From JASHVB01 sp963762885 (GTDB taxonomy: Bacteria > Pseudomonadota > Alphaproteobacteria > Acetobacterales > Acetobacteraceae): DNA of 64,000 nucleotides. Both the position numbers and the translations under genes were made by a program. Shown here in pieces: positions 58,193-64,000 of this stretch. The notes below the pieces were generated by a model. It saw only the letters and a list, made by a program, of their open reading frames with translations. It was not told the DNA's origin and did no database searches. The DNA is taken from NCBI GenBank assembly GCA_963762885.1, contig CAVXNH010000037.1, positions 166,247 through 230,246 on the forward strand. The letters run 5' to 3'. The stretch's first letter is position 1. Every line of letters begins with the position of its first letter.

Positions 58193-59209
58193 TTACGGTC
58201 TGAAGCGGAACGTCAGCACGTTGGTCTTGCCGAGCATCGACTGCGGCAGCGGCAGGCTGGCACATTGCGGGGACATCACGGCGCGCACGGCACGCTCGGA
58301 AAACACCCGTAGCCTGGGATCGGCACCCACGCGGCCGGCATCCTCGGGCGCCACCCGCGCATCGCGCACCACGCCAGTCCCGTCGGTGGTGACTGTCAGC
58401 AGGACCTGCATCTTGTCCAGGTCGAGCATGCCGGGATCGCTGGTCCAGCATGGCCGGACGTGGTCGCCAATGGCGCCGCGCTGGTCGGCGGACAGTGCCG
58501 CCGTGTCATTGCCCAGCGGGTTGCCGCCACCGTTCGGCGCGCCGCCCGCCTGCGGGTTGTAGCGCGCCTTGGGTGGCTGGGTCTGCTGGGCGAGCTGGCG
58601 CAGCTTCTCCAGCGTGTTGTCCAGCGCCTGGCTGTTCGGCGCCGGGTTCTTCGTCGCGTTGGGCTGCGAGGTGGCGCTCTCCGGCGCTGGCGGCGTCGGC
58701 GCCGGAGGCGGCGGCAAGGGGAGCGGCTTCGCCGGCTGGGGCGGTGTCGGCTGCGCCGGTGTCGGGGGCGCCGCGGGCGGCGGCGGCGTCGGGGGCGCCA
58801 CGGCCGGCGTGGGCGGCGGTGTCGGCAGCGGTGGCGTGGGTGTCGGCGGCGCCGGCGTTGCTTCGGGTGGCGGCGGGGGTGGTGGCGGAGGCGGCGGCGG
58901 GGGCGGCGGAGCCTCGGTCGGCTGCGGCTTCGGCGGTTGTGTCACCGGCGGGGCGGGCGCCGCCGGAGGGGCGTTCGCCGGTGCCGGCACCTGGGCCGGC
59001 GTCGGTGCCTTCATCGATGTCGGGGACACACCCATGAACACCATCGCCACGGTGTCGTCCTGTGGCGGCTCCGGCGGGCGCGCGAGGGGGATGCCGATCA
59101 GCAGCGCGGCGAGGATGAGGATGTGCAGGGCGGCGGACACGATGACGCCGCGACGTAGCGCAGGCGGCATGCCGGTACGGCCGCGGCCAAGCCGATCCTC
59201 TCCGTGCAT
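58193..59209 (-). CDS. tolA: TolA-like energy transducer with extended poly-proline linker
   Basis: About 338 residues. A short cytoplasmic start (RTGMPPALRRG) and one membrane helix (VIVSAALHILILAALLIGIP) are followed by about 170 residues almost entirely of Pro, Ala and Thr, including a run of 15 prolines, instead of the usual Ala/Lys-rich helix. The C-terminal domain has VRPCWTSDPGMLDLDKMQVL, TGVVRDARVAPEDAGRVGAD and MLGKTNVLTFRFRP, a TonB/TolA-like fold. It links the TolQR motor to TolB. The start at 59209 follows tolR by 28 bp. Confidence 0.88.
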   Translation of the reverse strand: MHGEDRLGRGRTGMPPALRRGVIVSAALHILILAALLIGIPLARPPEPPQDDTVAMVFMGVSPTSMKAPTPAQVPAPANAPPAAPAPPVTQPPKPQPTEAPPPPPPPPPPPPPPPEATPAPPTPTPPLPTPPPTPAVAPPTPPPPAAPPTPAQPTPPQPAKPLPLPPPPAPTPPAPESATSQPNATKNPAPNSQALDNTLEKLRQLAQQTQPPKARYNPQAGGAPNGGGNPLGNDTAALSADQRGAIGDHVRPCWTSDPGMLDLDKMQVLLTVTTDGTGVVRDARVAPEDAGRVGADPRLRVFSERAVRAVMSPQCASLPLPQSMLGKTNVLTFRFRP

Positions 59210-59237
59210 CACCCGTTGCAGCACGGTGCGGCAGCCC

Positions 59238-59753
59238 TCAGCCGGGTTTCGGCGCGGCGGCGCCGGACGGGGCGGCAGGCGTTGCGGCAGGGGCTGCCGG
59301 CTTGGCTCCCGACGGCGTGGCGCCGGATGGCGGCGAGCCGCCGGTTTGCTCCGCCAATAGCGCGACCTTGGTGAAGCCACCCTGGGTGATGGTGCCCATC
59401 ACCTGCATGATGCGGCCGTAGGCCAGGTCCTTGTCGCCGCGCACGAAAATCCGGCGTTCCGGGTTGTTCTGCGCGATCGCCTGAAGCTTGGCGACCAGGT
59501 CGGGAAGATCGACCTGCTGGTCTTGCAGGAAGATGTCGCCGCCCGCGTTGATCGACACCGTCAGCGGCTGGCTGTCGCTGTTGATTTGCTGCGCGTTGGT
59601 CTTCGGCAGATCGACCGAAACCCCGGAGGTCATCAGCGGCGCGGTGACCATGAAGATGATCAACAGCACCAGCATCACGTCCACCAGCGGCGTGACGTTG
59701 ATCTCGGATAGAGGCCGGTAGCGCCCGCGCCCGGTCCGCGTGTTCAGGGCCAC
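59238..59753 (-). CDS. tolR: TolR/ExbD-family proton-channel subunit
   Basis: A 171-residue protein. It opens YRPLSEINVTPLVDVMLVLL, in which the aspartate of PLVDVMLVLLIIFM is the proton-carrying residue of the single helix. The periplasmic part has GVSVDLPKTNAQQI, RIFVRGDKDLAYGRIMQVMG and a C-terminal Pro/Ala-rich tail of about 35 residues that most TolR proteins lack. The start is a GTG at 59753. A composite palindrome separates it from tolQ. Confidence 0.92.
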   Translation of the reverse strand: MALNTRTGRGRYRPLSEINVTPLVDVMLVLLIIFMVTAPLMTSGVSVDLPKTNAQQINSDSQPLTVSINAGGDIFLQDQQVDLPDLVAKLQAIAQNNPERRIFVRGDKDLAYGRIMQVMGTITQGGFTKVALLAEQTGGSPPSGATPSGAKPAAPAATPAAPSGAAAPKPG

Positions 59754-59761
59754 TTAATTAA

Positions 59762-59898
59762 CCTCTCCCACTGCGCGGGAGAGTGCGCGCCGAGGGCCTG
59801 CCGCACTCACCAGAACACGGAGCCGGCTGCGTGCCGACCCGATCACCCTCACCCTCGACGCTGTCGCGTCTCGACCTCTCCCCTCTCGCGGGAGAGGT
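59762..59898. repeat. Composite palindromic repeat inside the tol operon
   Basis: A 137-bp CCTCTCCC-class copy between tolQ and tolR, ending eight bases upstream of the tolR start. It contains GTGCCGACCCGATCACCCTC, one half of the inner ATCGGGTCGG variant; the opposite half is degraded. Confidence 0.85.
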
Positions 59899-59908
59899 TA
59901 CGCGCCCA

Positions 59909-60625
59909 TCACGCCCGCTCCTCCGTCTGGCGCGACAGGATGGCGCTGAACTCCGACCCGAACCCCTCCAGCCGTGCGGCGAACCGCGACAGGTCGGTGC
60001 TGATCTTGTTGTACGCCAGCACCGCCGGAATCGCGGCAACCAGGCCGATCGCGGTGGCGAACAGCGCCTCGGCGATGCCCGGCGCCACCACCGCCAGGTT
60101 GGTGTTGTGCATCGCCGCGATCGCCGAGAACGAGTGCATGATGCCCCACACCGTGCCGAACAGGCCGATGAACGGCGCCGTCGCACCCACCGAGGCGAGG
60201 AACACCATCCACCGCTCCAGCCGGTCCATCTCCCGCTGCACCGTCACCTGGATGGCGCGGTCGATGCGTTCACGGACGGAGGTGTGGCTGACATCGGCGC
60301 CGGCAACCCGCACCGTGCGGCGCCACTCGCCCATCGCCGCGGCGAACACCGCGGCCATCGGGTGGCTCGGGCTGGTGCCTTCCTGGTCGAACAGCTCATC
60401 CAGGCTGCCGCCGGACCAGAACCGGTCCTCGAACCCGTCCGACGCACGGTTCACCTTGCGCAGGCTGGACCATTTCTCGAACACCACGGCCCAGACCCAG
60501 ATGCTCGCCCCCAGCAGGCCGAGCATGACCAGCTTCACGACGATGTCGGCCTCGAGGAACAGCCCCCACAGCGACAAATCCCCTCCAGCCGTACCCAGGC
60601 TCACCGCATCAACTGCTCGATCCAC
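59909..60625 (-). CDS. tolQ: TolQ/ExbB-family proton-channel subunit
   Basis: A 238-residue three-helix membrane protein: LSLWGLFLEADIVVKLVMLG, the first helix region with KWSSLRKVNRASDGFEDRFW following, MVFLASVGATAPFIGLFGTV as the second helix and AIGLVAAIPAVLAYNKISTD as the third. With TolR it forms the proton-driven motor acting on TolA. Start GTG at 60625; a later GTG at 60604 would also leave the first helix intact. Confidence 0.92.
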   Translation of the reverse strand: MDRAVDAVSLGTAGGDLSLWGLFLEADIVVKLVMLGLLGASIWVWAVVFEKWSSLRKVNRASDGFEDRFWSGGSLDELFDQEGTSPSHPMAAVFAAAMGEWRRTVRVAGADVSHTSVRERIDRAIQVTVQREMDRLERWMVFLASVGATAPFIGLFGTVWGIMHSFSAIAAMHNTNLAVVAPGIAEALFATAIGLVAAIPAVLAYNKISTDLSRFAARLEGFGSEFSAILSRQTEERA

Positions 60626-61153
60626 CAGAACCCCCTATCCCGGCCCCATCCGAGACAATCCTGTCCTCGGCGGCGCCCACGTCGTTTCCGCCGACCCTGC
60701 ATCGCGCATGGCCTGCAATAGCGTCCGCCAACGTGGCGGCAACCGTCCCGGCTTGTTTCCCCGGCCCATTCCGGCCCGATACACGCAAGCTTGATCGTCA
60801 GCACGGCGCAAGCGACGCCTCTTCCCGCCCCGGCGCGACACGCCGTCTGGCGCAGCGTCGCCGAGGCGGCCCCGCCGCCAGCACCTGCGTCTCCACGACC
60901 AGCGAATCGTCGAGCCGGGCAGGACGCAGATAGTCCACTTCGACGCGCCGCACCACGAACATCAGGTTGCACGTTGCACGAGCTCGGCATGTGGGATGCC
61001 CAGGTCGCGCAGGGCTTCGGTACGGGCACGTTCGGCGAAACGCAGGTAGTTGGCATGGTAGACGATGCCGCCGGCATCGGTATCCTCGTAGTAGACCCGG
61101 ACGGCATAACAATGGCGGCCCTCCGGCGGGATGGAGGCAGGATGTTGGTTCAT
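60601..61153 (-). pseudogene. ybgC: YbgC-type acyl-CoA thioesterase of the Tol cluster (frameshifted; 3' end uncertain)
   Basis: A hot-dog thioesterase. The N-terminal half is clear: CYAVRVYYEDTDAGGIVYHA with the catalytic aspartate, NYLRFAERARTEALRDLGI. Then, in other frames, NLMFVVRRVEVDYLRPARLD, SLVVETQVLAAG, and TIKLACIG, which ends the fold. Frame changes lie near 60965, 60895 and perhaps 60775, so the stop cannot be fixed; one frame runs to 60601 and overlaps the tolQ start. The ATG at 61153 overlaps the ruvB stop as ATGA. Confidence 0.75.
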
Positions 61154-62190
61154 CCATCATCCCGTAACAGGTCGAGTTGCGCAGCGATCCCCTGCGGCGG
61201 CGGCGCCATGCCGAGATGCCGCCAGCCCGGCTCGCCCAGCATGCGGCCGCGGCTGGTGCGCAGCACCAGGCCCTCCTGGATCAGGAACGGCTCGACCACG
61301 TCCTCCAGCGTGTCGCGTGCCTCGGCCAGGGCGGCGGCCAGCGTCTCAACCCCGACCGGCCCGCCGGCGTGGTGTTCGGCGATGCGGCGGAGGTAGCGGC
61401 GGTCCATCGCGTCCAGCCCAAGCCGGTCGACCTCCAGCCGGGTCAGCGCCGCGTCCGCCGCTGCGCGATCGATCGGGCTGGTGCCGTCCACCGCGGCGAA
61501 ATCGCGCACCCGGCGCAACAGGCGGCCGGCGATGCGGGGCGTCCCACGGGAGCGCCGGGCGATCTCGGCGGCGCCCTCCCCGGTGAGGTTGACCCCGAGC
61601 TTCTGGGCGCCGCGGTTGACGATCAGTTCGAGTTCCTCCGGCGTGTAGAACACCAGGCGGAGGGGAATGCCGAACCGGTCACGCAGCGGCGTGGCGAGCA
61701 AGCCGGCGCGCGTGGTGGCGCCGACCAGGGTGAAGGGCGGCAGGTCGATGCGGACGCTGCGCGCCGACGGGCCCTCGCCGATGATCAGGTCGAGCTGGAA
61801 ATCCTCCATTGCCGGGTAGAGCACTTCCTCGATGGCCGGCTGGAGGCGGTGGATCTCGTCGATGAACAGCACGTCGCGCGGCTGGAGGTTGGTCAGGATG
61901 GCGGCCAGGTCGCCGGCGCGCTGGATCACCGGCCCGGAGGTGGCGCGGAAGCCAACGCCCAGTTCGCGGGCGACGATCTGCGCCAGCGTGGTCTTGCCGA
62001 GGCCCGGCGGGCCGTGCAGCAGCACGTGGTCCAGCGCCTCGCCGCGGGCGCGGGCGGCCTCAATGAAGATGCCGAGGTTTTCCCGCGACGCGCGCTGGCC
62101 GACGAACTCCGCCAGGGTTTGCGGACGCAGGCTGACCTCGACGGCGTCCTCGGCGCGGCGGGCGGGGGAGACGGTGCGGTCGTCGCTCAT
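61150..62190 (-). CDS. ruvB: Holliday junction branch-migration ATPase RuvB
   Basis: A 346-residue AAA+ motor: AEFVGQRASRENLGIFIEAA, Walker A LLHGPPGLGKTTLAQIVA, ILTNLQPRDVLFIDEIHRLQ for Walker B, VGATTRAGLLATPLRDRFGI for sensor 1 and the arginine finger, and the DNA-binding winged helix near GLVLRTSRGRMLGEPGWRHL. The start ATG at 62190 gives the normal N-terminus (SDDRTVSPARR). It is separated from ruvA by 331 bp containing hairpin copy E. Confidence 0.95.
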   Translation of the reverse strand: MSDDRTVSPARRAEDAVEVSLRPQTLAEFVGQRASRENLGIFIEAARARGEALDHVLLHGPPGLGKTTLAQIVARELGVGFRATSGPVIQRAGDLAAILTNLQPRDVLFIDEIHRLQPAIEEVLYPAMEDFQLDLIIGEGPSARSVRIDLPPFTLVGATTRAGLLATPLRDRFGIPLRLVFYTPEELELIVNRGAQKLGVNLTGEGAAEIARRSRGTPRIAGRLLRRVRDFAAVDGTSPIDRAAADAALTRLEVDRLGLDAMDRRYLRRIAEHHAGGPVGVETLAAALAEARDTLEDVVEPFLIQEGLVLRTSRGRMLGEPGWRHLGMAPPPQGIAAQLDLLRDDG

Positions 62191-62298
62191 GGGGCGTCGG
62201 CCGCTGACCGGGCCTTGGCGCGCGGAGCCCAAACGTCGGCTGCCTCTGGTGCATGAGACGCCGGCTTCCGCGAGCCTGGCAGCTTGGTGCAGTTCGCA

Positions 62299-62475
62299 GG
62301 GAAGCAAGAAATTTTTGCCGCAGATGCACGCAGATGCACGCAGATTGGCCTGAATGCGGCATGCTCGTTCACAGTAGAAAACGAGCTACCGAACAAGGCG
62401 AGCCGCGTGGATGCGGCCGCGCCAGTCCCATCTGCGTGCATCTGCGTGCATCTGCGGCAAAAAATTCTTGCTTCC
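62299..62475. repeat. Long hairpin repeat, GCACGCAGAT-word class (copy E)
   Basis: Arms 62299-62345 and 62430-62475 are inverted copies with two differences. Each has GGAAGCAAGAA, a T-rich stretch, GCCGCAGAT and two GCACGCAGAT words. The middle is 84 bp. It lies between ruvA and ruvB, genes that are usually adjacent. Confidence 0.92.
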
Positions 62476-62521
62476 CCGCGCACCGCGCCGTCGCCACCAG
62501 TGATGTTCACGCCGGCGACCG

Positions 62522-63136
62522 TCACCCTGACACCCGCTGCGCCAGTTCCTTCAGCGCTTCGCGGATTACCGCGTCCAGCGCCGCGCCGTCGCCTAACCGC
62601 TCGATCACACGTGCCACCGCCGGCTGCGCCTCCGGCCGCCGGTAGCCGAGATTGGTCAGCGCCGAGACCGCGTCCTCCACCACGCCGGCCGGGCGACCGG
62701 CGGGCGCCGCCAGGCCGGGCGCCGACGTCGGCATGCCGCCCGCCTTCTCCTTCAGTTCGGTCAGCAGCCGCACCGCCAGCCGAGGCCCCACCCCCGGCGC
62801 CCGCGTCAGGCTGGCCCGGTCACCGGATGCGATGGCGCCGACCAGATCGCGCGGCGACAGCGCCGACAGCACCGACAGCGCGACCTTCGCCCCCACGCCC
62901 TGCACGGTGGTGAGCAAGCGGAACCAGTCGCGCTCGGCCGGGTCGGCGAAGCCGTAAAGCTGGATGGCATCCTCGCGCACCACCGTCTCGATCAGCAGTC
63001 GCGTCGTCGCCGGTGGTTGCGGCAGGGCGCCGAGCGTGCGGGTGGACGCCTGCACCAGGTAGCCGACCCCATTCACGTCGAGCACGCAGGAACCCTCGGT
63101 CAATTGCTCGACCCGGCCGGTGAGAAGGGCGATCAT
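62522..63136 (-). CDS. ruvA: Holliday junction DNA-binding protein RuvA
   Basis: A 204-residue protein: MIALLTGRVEQLTEGSCVLD, VNGVGYLVQASTRT, VVREDAIQLYGFADPAERDW, the helix-hairpin-helix motifs VQGVGAKVALSVLSAL and APGVGPRLAVRLLTELKEK, and the C-terminal domain III (AVSALTNLGYRRPEAQPAVA). It holds the junction open for RuvB. No ruvC gene is visible upstream (63137-63343 holds nothing that I recognise). Confidence 0.95.
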   Translation of the reverse strand: MIALLTGRVEQLTEGSCVLDVNGVGYLVQASTRTLGALPQPPATTRLLIETVVREDAIQLYGFADPAERDWFRLLTTVQGVGAKVALSVLSALSPRDLVGAIASGDRASLTRAPGVGPRLAVRLLTELKEKAGGMPTSAPGLAAPAGRPAGVVEDAVSALTNLGYRRPEAQPAVARVIERLGDGAALDAVIREALKELAQRVSG

Positions 63137-63343
63137 GCTGAGGCGGCTCTGGAGATGCGCGGCATGGGGCGACTCGGATTCCGATCGCTGGTGCGGTGCA
63201 GGATAGGGTCGATTGGAGGTGGTGGGAATCGGCGAATAACCTCAGGAGGGGCGACGGCTCGCACGGGATAATTGCCGGCGGTTGCTACTTGCGACGCAAC
63301 CGCGCACGTATTACCTCACGTATCTCCACGCGAGGCTCGCCTC

Positions 63344-63654
63344 ATGCCCAGCTTTTCCGGATCGATCACAACGACCGGCAAGTCCGAGGCCATCCGCCTC
63401 GACAAGGCGCTGTTCCGCGCCCACCCGGAATTCCGCCAGCGCGCCAAGGTTCGTGCCCATGTCATCGGACCCGGGCCACCTGCTCGTTACACTTGCCGAC
63501 GAACCCACTTTGCAGGCGGGGAGAGACGGGATGCGAGCGCGATCCGGTTGTTTCGGCCTACCTGGCGTTTCTTCGGAGCGTGACATGCAGACCCATCCGG
63601 AACACATCGACCCCATGGTCCGCCGACGAACTTGCCCACCTTCGCCGGGGCTGA
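63344..63654 (+). pseudogene. prlF: PrlF-family antitoxin (several frameshifts)
   Basis: The N-terminal part is in one frame: SFSGSITTTGKSEAIRLDKA, LFRAHPEFRQRAKVRAHVIG. Then, in other frames, LLVTLADEPTLQ, DPVVSAYLAFL, ERDMQTHPEHIDP and SADELAHLRRG with a stop at 63654. Together they match the AbrB-fold antitoxins of the PrlF-YhaV type, in which DPV..AFL.FL and MQ.HPEHI are conserved. At least three frame changes occur in about 300 bp, more than elsewhere, so real decay is possible. The start ATG is at 63344. Confidence 0.68.
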
Positions 63655-63697
63655 CAACGACGGAGTGCAGGCAAGCGATGACGACGTCATTCCAGAG

Positions 63698-64000
63698 ATG
63701 ACGAATCACTTTGATGAACTCCCCTCCCGCCCATTTGCTGAATGTAACGGATGGCGTCTGTTCCAGCCACGCTCGTTCCGCCGCACCGGTGGACGCGTTG
63801 ATGGACGACGTGGAGCGCCTCGCCGGACAACGCCTGCAGGACTGGCAGCACGTCCAGGAAGGCGAAGCTGCTGCGGCGCATCCGCGACCTGATCGAAACG
63901 GAAATCCCACGGGGGCGATACCGAATGCGCCCGAATATGGGCAGGGTAATACGCTTGGTCCTGCCTATCGCCACTGGCGCCGCGCAAAATTCCTTCCGCC
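63698..64000 (+). pseudogene. yhaV: YhaV-family toxin, partial and frameshifted (runs off the window)
   Basis: From an ATG at 63698 it opens with a short head and NGWRLFQ, the family start. In other frames follow LMDDVERLAGQ, KLLRRIRDLIETEIPR and, close to the window end, PEYGQGNTLGPAYRHWRRAK, which is the diagnostic YhaV block (RQGNTLGTAYRHWRRAKF in the family). YhaV is a ribosome-dependent RNase held by PrlF. Frame changes lie near 63785, 63865 and 63920. The C-terminal third is outside the window. Confidence 0.7.

Noticed and set aside
58450..59360. Long plus-strand frames rich in Gly and Arg opposite tolA
   Set aside because: They are the antisense of the Pro/Ala/Thr linker; no ribosome-binding site or family match.

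Overview
The window is GC-rich proteobacterial chromosome. Gene content points to an alphaproteobacterium, most like the Acetobacteraceae: clpS-clpA, a phasin behind PhaR-type operators, a ruvAB-ybgC-tolQRAB cluster, Tat-type periplasmic binding proteins and many palindromic intergenic repeats. I could not search databases, so the family-level placement is inference. I saw no rRNA, tRNA, CRISPR array, prophage or complete insertion sequence.

Layout. 1-4,966: end of a TerC-like membrane protein, purB, a higBA toxin-antitoxin pair, an SDR and a PhzF-family enzyme. 5,128-9,418 (minus): a nirC-nirA-flavoprotein operon for nitrite (or sulfite) assimilation. 10,025-15,629: an FMN glutamate-synthase-like protein, a lone peptide-binding protein, a Uma2 nuclease-fold protein and a class III aminotransferase. 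15,902-20,050 (minus): a membrane glycosyltransferase-like protein, a HAD phosphatase, a UbiA-type transferase and a DprE1-like oxidase, resembling decaprenyl-phospho-pentose synthesis. 20,301-29,536: MmgE/PrpD, a LivKHMGF importer, an SDR, a small monooxygenase and a HisD-family dehydrogenase, likely one catabolic locus. 29,649-34,850: an antitoxin gene split by a 147-bp MITE, a truncated GxxExxY gene, a DUF1028/amidohydrolase/isochorismatase operon, a divergent DMT exporter with an alpha/beta hydrolase, and a higA remnant. 34,985-41,921: DUF2630, an NmrA-like protein, a D,D-carboxypeptidase, phasin, clpS and clpA. 42,526-50,218: a full GxxExxY gene, a polysaccharide export pair, galE, a DEAD-box helicase and glutaryl-CoA dehydrogenase. 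50,444-55,809: an RNA methyltransferase, small proteins, and an Ada-AlkA plus Ogt alkylation-repair pair. 56,090-63,136 (minus): ruvA-ruvB-ybgC-tolQ-tolR-tolA-tolB, then a GNAT protein where pal is usually found. 63,344-64,000: a frameshifted prlF-yhaV pair.

Three repeat classes dominate the gaps. The first is composite palindromes ending in CCTCTCCCGC/GCGGGAGAGG, several of them inside operons. The second is GTCATGCCGACGAAGG or GTCATGGCCGG palindromes. The third is long hairpins whose arms are tandem 8-14 bp words (CACAGATTT, AACACAGATAAG, GCACGCAGAT, CACGGAGGA). Both GxxExxY genes in the window lie next to members of the third class, which I regard as the most interesting signal.

About 18 recognisable genes carry single-base indels, while genes between them are intact. 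Sequencing error in a draft assembly is a likelier explanation than mass gene decay. Such genes are typed pseudogene because their frame is broken as given, but most are probably functional in the cell.
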